Shown: positions 20,444-32,069, numbered from the stretch's first letter. The stretch is DNA of 41,182 bases from Lacticaseibacillus pantheris DSM 15945 = JCM 12539 = NBRC 106106 (GCF_001311175.1 NZ_BBAI01000021.1:1-41182), one strand, 5' to 3'. Notes: a model not told the origin generated them from the letters alone. Program-made: numbers and translations.

Positions 20444-21436
20444 TCATATACGGTAGCCATACGCGATTTGCCGGTACCAGCAGTTCCTCACGCACAAACT
20501 GGGCTAGTGGGGGGGGCTTGCTGCGGATTGGTAATAATCGTTTAATTCTAGTTTACATAATATATATTATCCGAAGAAAACACAACGGAAGATTATTAAA
20601 GGCTGGCGCGCAGATTCGCCCGCCAACCGCGCCAACATCTTTCAGTCCCACTAACTAAGATTGCTCGCAACTAACCCAGGCGCACTGCTCAGTTTAAAAT
20701 GCTGCATGATTCAAGCTTCAATGCATCCTGCCAAACACCGAGTATTATTTTCCCACGTATGTACCTGTCTAAATTACCGATTTACGCCAGTGCTAATCAA
20801 AGTGATTGCATTCGTCTGGTTGACCAGTCCACGGACCAATACCGTCGAAATCACCCCAAAATCGTCCTCTCAGACTCGAAATTCAGCGATACACGTCACT
20901 ACTAATTCACGTTTGGTTCGAGCTACAAATTCATTATTAAAACACCTGCACATATCGGCTTGCATGAGCGGGTCTCGGTCACTGACGCTATATACCAATT
21001 ACCGCCGTAACGTGATTATGACCAACAAAATCGCGATTTCGCAATAAATACATAACGCGATTCAACAGGCACATGGCTGACATCATAAGTCTTTAGTCTG
21101 CCAACATCCTTCTGCTGGGTGTAATTCGCGTTTTTTTTCAGTTTAATTCGCTAAGTTTAAAACCTGATGACTGACAAACTAATCAACATGGTTCCCGCAA
21201 TGGCGGCGTTATTCGTTCGTTAGCTTTTCGTTGGCTTAATGACTTCTATGATCACCAGCAAAGACCAAATTGTATTGTAAACAGATAGGTCACTATAAAA
21301 TTACAGGGTAACAACCAACCTTTGCCTCCACGGGCAGTGAACACCCCACCTACCCCACCCTATACCAAAAGCAAGGGTGGGTTAAATAAGTTACCTATAA
21401 CCCACGCGTTGGTTGCCCACGCTAATATCTATCCGC
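20444..21436. other. Gene-free, AT-richer stretch of about 1 kb
   Basis: I find no credible gene. A 128-codon open frame at 20661-21047 lacks a ribosome binding site, has an unlikely composition and resembles no family I know. The stretch is visibly richer in A/T than its neighbours. It holds a short palindrome ATAATATATATTAT near 20558 and a hairpin CCCACCCT/AGGGTGGG at about 21354-21381. It may be a remnant of a lost gene or a foreign insertion. Confidence 0.5.
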
Positions 21437-21470
21437 AAAAAAAATAGCGCCCCACAAAGAGAACGCTACT
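21437..21470 (-). terminator. Terminator of ppaC
   Basis: On the minus strand a short stem (TAGCG/CGCTA) is followed by eight T, about 20 bases after the ppaC stop. Confidence 0.6.
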
Positions 21471-21487
21471 TTGCAAACTTAATCGTT

Positions 21488-22416
21488 TTAGCCGTTGTAT
21501 GCAGCCGTCAATGGTGGTACAACTTGCTTCTTACGGGAAACCACACCCGGAAGTGCAATCCGCCCCTGGTCATCAAACTGCTTGCCAAACGCAGCTTCAA
21601 CCTTACTGTGGTCACCTACAGCAAAGCCAACCGAGTCACTGTTCAGGATGTCCGTCGCAATAACCAAGAACAGGTCGTAACCCTCTTTGTCAGCTTCAGC
21701 CTTCATTGCGTCCTCAATCCCCGCCTGACGGTCGTAAACTTCTGACAGGTCCACGGTGTTAACCTGGTCGATACGCACGTGGGTGCCGTTCATATCAAAG
21801 CTCTTGGCGTCACCATCAATGAGATCCTGGTCAGTACGAGCGCTGAGGTTGGTCCCAGCCTTCAGCATCTGCAGCCCGTATTCCTCCAGGTCAACACCAG
21901 CAATCTTCTGCAGTTCTGCAAAGATGCGCCGGTCTTCATCGGTGGTCGTGGGGCTCTTCAGCAACAACGTGTCAGAAATCAAGCCAGAAGCCATCAACCC
22001 AGCAATCTGTGGCTGATTTCAAAACCGGCTTCTTTGTACATGTGGTAGATAACCGAGTTGCAACTACCTAAAGTTTCTAGACGCATGTTCAGCGGTGCGG
22101 CCGTCTCAAAGTTGGCTACTCGGTGGTGATCCACCACGTACTCAATTGTGACCTGGTCACGGTCCGGCACGGACTGCTGGGCTTCGTTGTGGTCAACCAG
22201 CATCACCGTATCCGTCTCGTTAGCGGCGGTCTTAATTACGCGTGGTGCTGCCTGCTTAAAGTAGTCCAGTGCGAACTGTGTTTCTGCACTAGGCGTCCCC
22301 AGTGCTACGGCTTCAACGTCAGTGTTGCCGTTCTGACGCTGGTACTCGGCGAAGGTAATGGCACAAGTAATGGCGTCTGTATCAGGACTTTGGTGCCCGA
22401 AAATCAAAGTTGTCAT
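21488..22416 (-). CDS. ppaC: Manganese-dependent inorganic pyrophosphatase (frameshifted in this sequence)
   Basis: Family II (DHH) pyrophosphatase that drives biosynthesis by removing pyrophosphate. Metal-binding motifs are visible: GHQSPDTDA at the N-terminus, DHNEAQQS and VVDHHRVANF. The C-terminal DHHA2 domain ends with the substrate-binding SRKKQVVPPL. One missing base near 22017 (AGFEI|KPQIAGLMASGL) gives about 309 residues, the normal length. The gene is essential in related bacteria, so the break is very likely a sequence error. Confidence 0.95.
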
Positions 22417-22461
22417 GAAAGCGTTGCTCCTTTGTGTTTAATCAATGGCGTGTGCTACCTT

Positions 22462-23426
22462 TTATAGTCTACCACGCGTTGCACTGATACGAGCGAAGTA
22501 ATCCTTCTCATCCAAATATTCTTTGAACTGGTCCAGGAATCCGGCAATTCGTGGAATCTGGTCCTTCCCGCGTCGGTAAACGAAGCTGAGTTCAAAGTGA
22601 ATACCAGGCTTAAACTGAGATGCTTCCGCTTCAATATCGTCCTTGTGGGCACCGTAAAAGCTAGATGGCAACGCCGTGTTCACGTGCGTCATGTTCGAGA
22701 ACTTAGCCAACTGGTATGGCGTCGTGAAGCGTGCCACCGGATCGGGCATGGTGACTAACTGGTTCTTGTACGTCTCGCCTAACAGGTGGGACAAGAAATA
22801 GTCGGACGGGTATGAAACCCACGGATAATTGGCAGTTTGCTCAAAGCTGATGCGCTTCTTACCCTCCAGCTTGGCACCATGGTGTAGGTAGAGTAATTCT
22901 TCATCGAAAATTTTCCGGGATTCGTACGGCTTCCAGTTCTTAATCGAATCATCTGGCAGGTACATCACGGCCAAATCAATCCGGTTGTTCTCGAGACTCT
23001 CCCAAATTTCACGCCGGGTCATCAGGCGGAAAGTAACGGTGATATCTGGGTGCTTTTCATAATACTGCGCAATGAAGTCGGTAAACACGGCATCCTCAAT
23101 TGATGACAAGAACCCAATTGAGATTTCCCCGGAGTTGGCACTAGTAGTCCGTTGGATTTCGTCCGTCGCGTTGTTCATGACCTCATAGATTTCCTGGGCA
23201 GCCGTCAACATCGTGGCCCCAGCGTCTGAAAGGTGCAATTTTTTTTACCAACGGAGAAAAACAATGGTGCACCCACCGATTGTTCCAGCTTCTTAATCTG
23301 CTGGGTCAACGCTGGCTGGGTAATTCCCAGTAATTGGGCTGCCTGCGTGTAGTTCATCGAATCTGCTAACTGCATGAAATATGCCAAAGTCTTGGCTGAG
23401 AACAACGAATCGTGATTTGTAGCCAT
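22462..23426 (-). CDS. LysR-family transcriptional regulator (frameshifted in this sequence)
   Basis: LysR-type regulator of about 321 residues. The N-terminal HTH is MNYTQAAQLLGITQPALTQQ, followed by an effector-binding domain beginning near SGEISIGFLSS. The start ATG at 23426 has GAGGAG upstream on the minus strand. The frame breaks in a run of eight A (minus strand) near 23236, where VGKK|LHLSDAG restores the family sequence. Ligand and target genes are unknown. It lies 46 bases upstream of ppaC in the same direction. Confidence 0.87.
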
Positions 23427-23651
23427 AAGCAATCTCCTCTAGTTTAGTTGAGCTTTCACCGACGACCAGTGGCAGCAAAACGCGTTTCCAACCGCCCTCT
23501 GTGCATCCTACTTGGCTCTAATTTATGCTCTAATAGTTAGAATAAGTTATCGGGCCGCCAAAAACAATAGTTTCTGATTATTTTCTTATAATTTTTTTTG
23601 CCACGCCCGTTATACCTGCACCAAATAGAAAGCGTTCGCAATGCCTATGTG

Positions 23652-23687
23652 CAAATAAAAACCGCCGACACCAATTTGTCGACGGTT
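23652..23687 (-). terminator. Terminator of the parE-parC operon
   Basis: On the minus strand AACCGTCGAC pairs with GTCGGCGGTT (one G-T pair), followed by a T-rich TTTTATTT. Confidence 0.7.
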
Positions 23688-23744
23688 CGTTTTGTCAATC
23701 ACGGTCGTGGTTTCGCCCACAACAAATTCTCATCATTATTAGCG

Positions 23745-26206
23745 CTACTCCGCGGTGTCATCATCACCGGTAGTTGCATCCAAGTGTGGTACCACTGCGA
23801 CTGGCGTACCGACCATATCCGTATCGATAATGAATGATCCGTTACTATAACGGTCACTCAGCGGGTGGTCCATCGGTTTGATGTTAGTTTGCGTCCCCTG
23901 GTCTGTCGTCACGTCCAGAGTCATCCCACTCGCCAACAAGACCATTGCCACGATGCGGTGCGGTTCCTTCTTCAGTTCGCGCAAAATTTGCAGTCCCCGC
24001 TTGGCACGACTGGTTACTGGTACTTCGCTGACGCGCATCCGTTTGAACGCCCCACGTTGTGTGAGAATGCCCACCGTCGCCCCATCAGGGTTATCGAGCA
24101 CGGCAAAGTTAGCAACGGCATCATCGGGTTTGAGATTAATAAGCTTCACACCCGCCGCCCGCGCGCCGCTAACCGGAACTTCGTCCAGTGCAAAGGTTAA
24201 CCCATAGCCAATCTTGGTGGCAACAAAGACGTACAGCTCCTGCGCACCGGCGGCGTTAAAGTACACGTCCGTAACGGTGGCCGCCGCCTCTTTGAGTTTA
24301 ATGGCCACAATGGGTTTGCTCTTATACGTCCGGGTTGGCTGTAATTCCGCCAGTAACGTTTGCTTAATGTACCCGTCGCTGGTCCCGATGGTGAACGCAC
24401 CGTCGCCGTCCAGCTTATCAAAGGCGTACACCGCCAGTACTTGCTCATCCGCCGCCAAGCCCACAGTCTGGCTCAGGTGCTCACCCGAGTCCTTCCACTT
24501 GGTGTCGGCCAGTTCGTGTACCTGGCGGTAAATCATGTTGCCCTTGGTAGTGAAAATGTACAGGTGCGTCAGGGTGGACAGCTGCGCCGCATAAACGGGT
24601 GCGTCCTCGTCCTTCAAGCCGTTAACCTCCGGACTAACCGCCTGAAAACTACGCAAGCTACTCCGCTTAACGTAGCCATCACGTGATACCTGCACCATCA
24701 CTTGCTCATCCGCAACCAACACGGTCGTATCCACCTCAAGTGTCTCCACCTGGGCCTCAATTTCCGTCAGCCGGTCGGAACCGTAAGTCTTGCCAATGGC
24801 CTGCAATTCGTCGGTAATTACCTTGTCGCGGACCGCCGGTTTATTAATGATGTCCTGTTGCCGAGCAATTGTTTTGGCCAGCTCGGCCGCTTCCGCCTCA
24901 AGGGCAGTCACGTCCGTGTTGGTTAAACGGTACAGCTGCAGGGACACAATGGCCTCCGCTTGCGCCACGGTGAAATCGTACTCCTTCACCAGGTTGTTCT
25001 TGGCGTCAGCTTTGTCCTTACTACCGCGGATGGTCTTAATAACCTGATCCAGGATGGACAGGGCCTTGATTAACCCCTCGACGATGTGCGCCCGCGCCTG
25101 GGCCTTAGCTAAATCGTACTGGGCGCGCCGGACTACCACGTCGCGACGGTGTTCCAGATACGCTGCCAGCAAGGGCTTTAGCCCCAGTTGTCGCGGCTGG
25201 AGGTCGGCGATGACCACCATGTTGAAGTTGTAGGACACCTGCAAATCGGTGTTCTTGAAGAGGTACGTCTGGATACCTTCAGCATTGGCGTCCTTCTTTA
25301 GTTCAATGACCACAGACAGTCCGAAACGGTCGCTTTCATCCCGGACTTCAGCAATGCCGTCAACCTTCTTGTTCACGCGCAGCTCGTCAATTCGCTTAAC
25401 CAACTCAGCTTTGTTGACTTCGTACGGGAGCTCCGTCACGACGATCTGCTGGCGGTGACCTCGCATCTCCTCAATGTGAGTCTTGGACCGCACCACAATT
25501 TTGCCCCGGCCCGTTTCGTACGCCTGGCGAATGCCGGCCAGACCCTGCACAATGCCACCGGTAGGAAAATCGGGACCCTTGACCTTGGTCATTAGATCGT
25601 CCAGCGTTGCGTCTGATTTTGCATCAGGATGAGCAACGCATCGATAACTTCGCGGAGGTTGTGCGGCGGTATTTCGGTTGCGTAACCAGCTGAAATACCG
25701 GTCGAGCCGTTCACCAGCAAGTTAGGAAAGGCAGCCGGTAAAACGGTGGGTTCCTGCTCGGTATCATCAAAGTTCAACACCATATCCACGGTGTCCTTAT
25801 CGATATCCTTCAGCAGTTCGCCCGAAATCTTAGATAGGCGGGCTTCCGTGTACCGCATTGCGGCCGGCGGATCACCATCCATCGAACCGTTATTACCGTG
25901 CATCTCCACGAGGGGTACACGTAACTTCCAGTCCTGTGACAAGCGAACCATGGCCTCGTAGATTGAGCTATCACCATGAGGGTGGAAATTACCCATGACG
26001 TTCCCGACGGACTTAGCCGACTTCCGGAACCCGTGATCATAGGTGTTGCCATCCTTATTCATGGCAAAGAGGATCCGGCGTTGCACGGGCTTTAACCCGT
26101 CGCGCACGTCGGGCAGCGCCCGCTCCTGAATAATGGATTTGGAGTACCGGCCATAGCGGTCACCCATAATGTCTTCAAGCGTTAATTCTTGAACGTTATT
26201 GGCCAT
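23745..26206 (-). CDS. parC: DNA topoisomerase IV subunit A (frameshifted in this sequence)
   Basis: Breakage-reunion subunit of topoisomerase IV, needed to unlink replicated chromosomes. The catalytic Tyr lies in AMRYTEARL. The quinolone-resistance region reads [12 protein letters not shown], with the unmutated Ser and an acidic residue four positions on. The C-terminal part contains the beta-pinwheel repeats. Near 25615 the frame shifts (MQN|..[16 protein letters not shown]); joined, it gives about 820 residues. The ATG at 26206 lies 6 bases beyond the parE stop, so the two are co-translated. ParC rather than GyrA is indicated by its pairing with parE and by plsY next door. Confidence 0.95.
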
Positions 26207-26212
26207 AACTCA

Positions 26213-28230
26213 CTACTTTCCTTTCCGCTTATTGAGTTGCTTCTTGATGGTCTGCTTCCCAAACTGCATATCGGCGTGGTCAGTATCGGACTCCAGGATG
26301 GAACCCTCATCGTCCAACGTGAACTTCACGTTGTGCTCAATCCACTCACGCGGGGCTCAACCCGGTCACCCATGAGCGTAGTCACCCGACGCTCAGCCAG
26401 AGCTGCATCATCGATGCGTACCCGAATCAGTGTCCGCGTTTCTGGGTTCATGGTCGTCTCCCACAACTGGTCGGCGTTCATTTCCCCCAGACCTTTGAAC
26501 CGGGTCAGACTGTAGCCCTTGCCCATTTTCTTAGCCTCGGACTCCAGCTCCTCGTCGGTCCACGCGTACTGGATGCGTGTTTTATCACGCACACCTTTGG
26601 ACAACCGGTACAACGGCGGTAGCGCAATGTACACCTTGCCGGCTTCGATCAGCGGCCGCATGTAGCGGTAGAAGAACGTCAGTAGCAAAATCTGGATGTG
26701 CGCGCCGTCATCATCGGCATCGGTCATGATAATAACCTTGTCGTAGTTGGAACTGTCGACCTCAAAGTCGCTCCCGACACCGGCACCGACCGTGTAAATG
26801 ATCGTGTTAATTTCGGCATTCTTCACGATATCGTCCAGGCGCGCTTCTGGGTGTTGAGCACCTTACCACGGAGCGGCAAAATCGCCTGGAAACGCCGGTC
26901 ACGACCCTGCTTGGCCGACCCACCGGCAGAATCACCCTCGACCAGGAACAGCTCATTCTTGGCGGCATTCTTACTCTGTGCCGGCGTAAGCTTCCCCGAT
27001 AGGAGGCCCTGATCCTTTTTGCGTTTCTTGCCGTTACGGGACTCATCCCGGGCCTTGCGGGCAGCGTTACGTGCCTCACGCGCCCGGACAGCTTCTTGAC
27101 CAGCTCCTGGGCGGCATCCCCGCCTCCATGAGCCAGTAACTGAGCTGCTCGGCCACCACGTTTTCAACTACAGGGCGGGCTTCCGGGCTCCCCAGTTTGG
27201 CCTTGGTCTGGCCTTCAAACTGGAGGAGTTCCTCCGGCACGCGGATCGCCAGGACGCCGGCGAGCCCTTCACGGACGTCGCTACCCTCCAGGTTCTTATC
27301 TCGCTTCTTCAGCAGCCCCACCTTACGGGCAAAGTCGTTGAAGGCGCGGGTCATCCCCGCACGCATCCCCGCTTCGTGCGTCCCACCATCCGGTGTCCGC
27401 ACGTTGTTAACGAACGACAGAATGTTTTCGGAGTATCCGTCGTTGTACTGTCCGGCAAAGTCGACCACGATGCCTTCTTTGTCACCCTCAAAGTGCATGA
27501 CCTGTGACATCGTGTCCTTACCTTCGTTGAGGTACTCCACGAAGCTCTTCAGCCCCTCCGGATAGTGGTATTCCTCCACCCGGGGTTCATCAGGACGCTC
27601 ATCAGTCAACGTAATCTTGATGTCCTTCAGCAGGAAGGCCGACTCACGCAGGCGTTCAGCTAGGGTATCAAAGCTGTAGGTAGTAGTCTGAAAAATGGTC
27701 GGGTCGGGTTTGAACGTGATGGTGGTCCCGTTAGGTTCGTTCACCTTACCCAGTTTTTGCAAACCGTTACCGTCTGGGTGCCCGCCGTTAATAAACGTCT
27801 CGGTGTAGGCGCGTTTGTCACGCACCACGCGCACCGTGAGCGACTCACTGAGGGCGTTCACGACGGAAGAACCGACACCATGCAGACCCCCACTAGTCTT
27901 GTAACTGTCCTGGGAGAACTTACCACCTGCGTGCAGCACGGTGAGGATAACCTCAATTGTTGGTCGGCCACTGGCGTGCGTACCCGTAGGCATCCCCCGT
28001 CCGTGGTCCACAACGGTAATACTGTTATCTGGGTGAATGGTGACGGCAATAATGTCTCCATAACCGGCCAGCGCTTCATCCACCGCGTTATCTACAATTT
28101 CGTAGACCAGGTGGTGCAGCCCACGGGCATCGGTCGAACCGATGTACATCCCGGGACGCTTGCGCACGGCTTCAAGGCCCTCGAGAACTTGAATCGACGA
28201 ATCGTTATAAGCATCTACTGGTTTCGCCAT
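26213..28230 (-). CDS. parE: DNA topoisomerase IV subunit B (three frameshifts in this sequence)
   Basis: ATPase subunit of topoisomerase IV. The GHKL ATPase is at the N-terminus ([37 protein letters not shown]). The Toprim domain is in the middle ([28 protein letters not shown]). The C-terminus ends in a Lys/Arg-rich QLNKRKGK. Frames break near 27108, 26852 and 26350; joining them gives about 670 residues. The start at 28230 has AAAGG upstream. Transcription comes from a strong promoter at 28334-28362 with a LexA-like site just downstream. Confidence 0.95.
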
Positions 28231-28306
28231 AAATCGACAACCTTTCCTTTTACACAATAATGTTACTTTACACCACTAAGGCAACCCACTCCAAATATTT
28301 CGGTAG

Positions 28307-28320
28307 CGAAAGTATGTTCG
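28307..28320 (-). promoter_or_regulatory. LexA (DinR)-like operator at parE
   Basis: The minus strand reads CGAACATACTTTCG, matching the Gram-positive LexA box CGAACATATGTTCG at 12 of 14 positions. It lies just downstream of the predicted transcription start, where a bound repressor would block initiation or elongation. parE-parC belongs to the LexA regulon in Bacillus subtilis as I recall. Confidence 0.6.
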
Positions 28321-28333
28321 TATTGACCAATTA

Positions 28334-28362
28334 ATTCTACCCGGGTGCCCCAAGACTGTCAA
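28334..28362 (-). promoter_or_regulatory. Promoter of parE-parC
   Basis: On the minus strand a consensus TTGACA (28362-28357) is followed after 17 bases by TAGAAT (28339-28334). Transcription would begin near 28327. Confidence 0.8.
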
Positions 28363-28443
28363 AATAAATTCTATCCGTTACACCCGGCGCGGTGCGCTCA
28401 CTATGCAAACATGCTAAAATGTTAGCTTGAAAGGAGTGGCGAT

Positions 28444-29064
28444 ATGCTACTTGTATTAGCGTTTATTCTCTCATACTTATTGGGTTCGATCCCCTCGGGC
28501 GTGTGGATCGGTCAAGCACTATACCATAAGGACGTCCGTACCGCCGGCAGCCATAACATTGGGACGACCAACGTCTACCGGGTGCTCGGCCCTGTAGCCG
28601 GCACCATCGTCCTGGCCATGGATATCCTCAAGGGAACGCTCGGGGCGAGCTTACCCGTCATGTTTGGTTACCACCAGCACTGGCTCATTCTGGTGTGTGG
28701 TGTTGCCGCCGTGGTGGGTCATACCGCCAGCATCTTTATCGGCTTCAAAGGTGGCAAAGCGGTCGCAACCAGTGCGGGAATTTTGTTAGCATATAACCCC
28801 GGCTTCTTCCTGATTGCCTCCGCCCTCTTCGTTTCATTCATTCTGTTGACGTCGATGGTCAGCATCGCCAGTACGTCCGCCATTACCATCGTGACGTTCA
28901 TTAGCTGGTTTGGCTACCATGATCCGTTGCTCACCACCATTGCGGGGGTGCTGACGGTGGTCTTCTTTATCCGGCACCGGGCCAACTTTGCCCGCATTCG
29001 GGCCGGTAAGGAAAACCTGGTTCCGTTTGGCCTGTACTACTGGTACCGACAGCGACACCAGTAA
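28444..29064 (+). CDS. plsY: Acyl-phosphate:glycerol-3-phosphate acyltransferase PlsY
   Basis: Membrane enzyme that starts phospholipid synthesis by acylating glycerol-3-phosphate from acyl-phosphate. The 206-residue product has about five hydrophobic segments. The three family motifs are visible: GSIPSG, GSHNIGTTN and GHTASIFIGFKGGKAVATS. The ATG at 28444 follows AAAGGAGTGG, and TGCTAAAAT at 28412-28420 is a likely extended -10. The frame is intact. It is divergent from parE, a conserved arrangement in Firmicutes. Confidence 0.95.
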   Translation: MLLVLAFILSYLLGSIPSGVWIGQALYHKDVRTAGSHNIGTTNVYRVLGPVAGTIVLAMDILKGTLGASLPVMFGYHQHWLILVCGVAAVVGHTASIFIGFKGGKAVATSAGILLAYNPGFFLIASALFVSFILLTSMVSIASTSAITIVTFISWFGYHDPLLTTIAGVLTVVFFIRHRANFARIRAGKENLVPFGLYYWYRQRHQ

Positions 29065-29094
29065 GTGCTGCCCGCACATACACATTACTCCAAG

Positions 29095-29125
29095 CAAAAG
29101 CCGCGGCGTTGAACCGCGGCTTTTG
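29095..29125. terminator. Bidirectional terminator between plsY and the galM-like gene
   Basis: CAAAAGCCGCGG at 29095-29106 pairs perfectly with CCGCGGCTTTTG at 29114-29125, giving T-tracts on both strands between convergent genes. Confidence 0.85.
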
Positions 29126-29136
29126 TGCGCCTATGA

Positions 29137-30009
29137 CTAGAATGTCTTAATCGTGTATCCCTGGACAAAGGTGCCACCTGGAGCCAAGCGGTTGATGCCG
29201 CGCTTCTCCGTCAGCTCGCCCGAAGCGTCTGGCGCGTCCGCAATGCCCCACCACGGTTCAATGCAGCAGAAGTTGCCAGGAACTGGGTAGTTGGACCAAA
29301 TGCCGACGTATGGCGCGTCACTGACCGTCAGGGCCACCCCGTGACCACCTTTGCTCGACTTCAGGCTCATCGTCGTTTCTTCACCATTCAACTCGTAAAT
29401 CAACGCATCGTCCTTAAAGAGCTCGTGGGACAACGCTTGCTGACCAACCTCCTGCTCGTCACGTTGGGCGTAATCAGCATACTTTCCGTCCAGGGGGATG
29501 TGGGTACGGGTTTCTGCTGGGTCAAACGTCAGCGTGTATTCATCGTAAGCCGACTCTGCGTCTAACGGCAGGCTAAACGCCGGGTGGGCACCAATACTGA
29601 AATAGAGTTCATCGTCGTGGCTAGGATTGTTCACGCTGTAGCCCACTTCCAGGCTGTTACCGGCCAGCCGGTAACTCAGCACCAGCCGAAAGGCAAAGGG
29701 AAACTTCGCCCGTGACTCGGCGGTGTCGGTTAGCACTAACTCAACGGCGTTGTCTTCTTGACGGAGCACCTCGAAGTCCATATCGCGAGCAAAGCCGTGG
29801 CGGGTCATGTGGTACGTCTGGCCCTGATAATGATACTCATCATCCTTGAGCGCCCCAACAATCGGGAATAATACTGGTGCGTGACGTGCCCATACCTGCG
29901 GGTCAGCCTGCCACATGTACTCCGTGCCGTCGTCGCCCTTAAGACTGGACAACTCCGCGCCGTGTAAGTTAATTTCCGCCTGTAAGTGTTCGTTTGCAAT
30001 CGTAACCAT
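29137..30009 (-). CDS. Aldose 1-epimerase family protein (LacX-like)
   Basis: Galactose-mutarotase-fold protein of 290 residues close to the LacX group. Family landmarks are GAELSSLKGDDGTEYMWQ near the N-terminus, HAPVLFPIVGAL, YHMTRHGFARDM (His), FSIGAHPAFSLP (second His) and CIEPWWGIADAP near the C-terminus (catalytic-type Glu). The ATG at 30009 follows AGGGGGAA; a TTG at 30012 is possible. The frame is intact. No sugar operon is adjacent. It lies 27 bases downstream of hslU and may be read from that operon. The sugar substrate is unknown. Confidence 0.85.
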   Translation of the reverse strand: MVTIANEHLQAEINLHGAELSSLKGDDGTEYMWQADPQVWARHAPVLFPIVGALKDDEYHYQGQTYHMTRHGFARDMDFEVLRQEDNAVELVLTDTAESRAKFPFAFRLVLSYRLAGNSLEVGYSVNNPSHDDELYFSIGAHPAFSLPLDAESAYDEYTLTFDPAETRTHIPLDGKYADYAQRDEQEVGQQALSHELFKDDALIYELNGEETTMSLKSSKGGHGVALTVSDAPYVGIWSNYPVPGNFCCIEPWWGIADAPDASGELTEKRGINRLAPGGTFVQGYTIKTF

Positions 30010-30035
30010 CAAAAATTTCCCCCTACCAAAGTGTT

Positions 30036-31437
30036 TTACAAAATGTACTTGCTCATATCGTCATCAGCCGCAATGTCGCCCACCTTATCCTGGACGTATT
30101 GTTCGGTGATGGTAATGGCACCCATCTGCATGTCCGGACCCTCGTACAGGATGTCCTCCAGCAGCTTTTCCAAGATGGTCGCCAACCGCCGCGCACCGAT
30201 ATTTTCCTGGGTGGTGTTCACCGTAGCCGCAATGTGCGCCACTGTCTGGACGGCTTCCTGGGTAAAGGTGACCTTAACCCCGTCGGCACCGATGAGCGCC
30301 ATGTACTGCTTGGTCAGCGCGTTATCGGGTTCGGTCAAAATCCGGACAAAGTCGGTCTCAGTCAGGTCGGACAATTCCACGCGGATTGGGAACCGGCCTT
30401 GCAGTTCGGCAATCAGGTCGCTCGGCTTGGCTTCCGCAAAGGCACCAGAACCGATGAACAGGATGTGGTCAGTACTGATCATCCGTACTTGGTGTTGACC
30501 TGGGACCCTTCGACAATCGGCAGAATATCGCGCTGGACACCTTCGCGGGATACCTCACCGCTACCATTCTTAGTGCCCTTGGCAATTTTGTCAATTTCAT
30601 CAATGAAGATGATGCCTGAGTTCTCCGCCCGCCGGATAGCCGCTGCGTAAATATCGGCGTGGTTCACCAGCTTGGAGGATTCCTCGCGAATAAAGGCTTC
30701 GCGGGCCTCGCGGACGGACATGGTGCGTTCCACCTTCTGCTTGGGCATCATGCTACCCAGTGCCTGGCCCAGATCAATGCCCATCTGGCCGTACATATCG
30801 TTCATACCACCATTGGCCTTCTTTTCATCAGCCACGGCCACGGTCAATTCACGGTCTTCCAGCAGGCCTTTGTCCAACTGCTCCGCTACCGAGAGGCGCT
30901 CGTCGCGAATCTGGTCGGTCACTTCGCCATCGTCCTCATCGTTATTCGACGTTTCGTTATTCTGAATGCTGTTGAGCATGGACATCAGGTCCGCCATGTT
31001 GTTCTGACGTTTTTCCTTCTTGATGCCCGGTACCAATAGTTTGACCAGTCGCTTGTTGGCCGCCTCTTCAGCACGACCACGCACCTGGGCGTACTGCGCG
31101 GTTTCTTCCATCTGGACGGCAACATCAACGAGGTCCCGCACCATGGATTCCACATCACGACCCACGTAGCCGACCTCTGTAAACTTAGTGGCCTCAACCT
31201 TCACGAGGGGCGCATCCACACTTTGGCCAGGCGCCGGGCAATCTCGGTCTTCCCAACCCCAGTCGGTCCGATCATCAAGAGGTTCTTCGGCGTAATATCC
31301 TGCTGCATCTTCGGGCTCAACTTCATGCGGCGTTCCCGGTTATACAGGGCCACCGCCACGGCCCGCTTCGCTTCATCCTGACCAATCACGTACTGGTCCA
31401 ACTGGGCGACAATTTGTTTCGGTGTTAAATCACTCAT
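30036..31437 (-). CDS. hslU: HslUV protease ATPase subunit (two frameshifts in this sequence)
   Basis: AAA+ unfoldase that feeds substrates to HslV. It has the N-terminal [15 protein letters not shown], the Walker [10 protein letters not shown], the [14 protein letters not shown] segment and the Walker [13 protein letters not shown]. The sensor region is [14 protein letters not shown], and the C-terminal tail DMSKYIL is of the type inserted into HslV. Breaks near 31220 ([12 protein letters not shown]) and near 30480 (NTKYG|MISTDH) are mended by one base each and give about 467 residues. The ATG at 31437 follows GGAGG, ten bases after the hslV stop. Confidence 0.95.
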
Positions 31438-31446
31438 GGGCGCCTC

Positions 31447-31967
31447 CTATAGTTCGCTAACCTTAATGTTTGAGTTGGTGAAAATATCGATGCTGCTGGC
31501 GATGCCCACCGCCTCTTTGGCAATCGCACCCGCGTCCATCTCCGTGTGACGGAGTAGGGCTACGGCCGCGGCTGGGCAAAGTTGCCGCCGCTACCGATGG
31601 CAAGGACGTCCTCATCGGGGGCAATCACCTCACCGTTACCGGAGATCAGCAACAGCTCCTTACCGTCCATCGCAATCAGCATGGCCTCCAGCTTCTGCAT
31701 CGTGGGGTCCTTACGCCAGTCCTGGGCCAAAGCCACGGCTGAGCGCTGTAAGTTACCCTGGAACAGTTCCAGTTTCTTTTCAAACCAATCCTGCAGGGTG
31801 ACCGCATCAGCGACACCACCAGCAAAACCAACCACGACTTTGCCACCATAGATTGGGCGGATTTTCTCCGCGGTCCCCTTCATGATGACCTTCTCGCCAC
31901 CGGTGACCTGGCCGTCCCCGGCAATCGCCGTGTGCCCGTTACGTCGTACTGCTGCAATTGTTGTCAT
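31447..31967 (-). CDS. hslV: HslUV protease catalytic subunit (frameshift near the end)
   Basis: Proteasome-related threonine protease. The mature N-terminus begins [10 protein letters not shown], with Thr directly after the initiator Met; the GDGQVT and GFAGGVADA segments are typical. The frame breaks near 31572; restoring one base gives [21 protein letters not shown] and a stop at 31447-31449, for about 173 residues. It is followed closely by hslU and preceded by xerC, the conserved xerC-hslV-hslU (codV-clpQ-clpY) order. Confidence 0.94.
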
Positions 31968-32069
31968 TAATTTGCTCCTTAATATCCGTTGTTGACCATC
32001 AATTCGGTGATGGTGTGTACATCATAACTGTGACACTCTGTCATAACATCGTACTAAAGTATGATTCTG

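Noticed and set aside
20661-21047. 128-codon open frame in the AT-rich gap
   Set aside because: No ribosome binding site, unlikely amino-acid composition and no recognisable motif.
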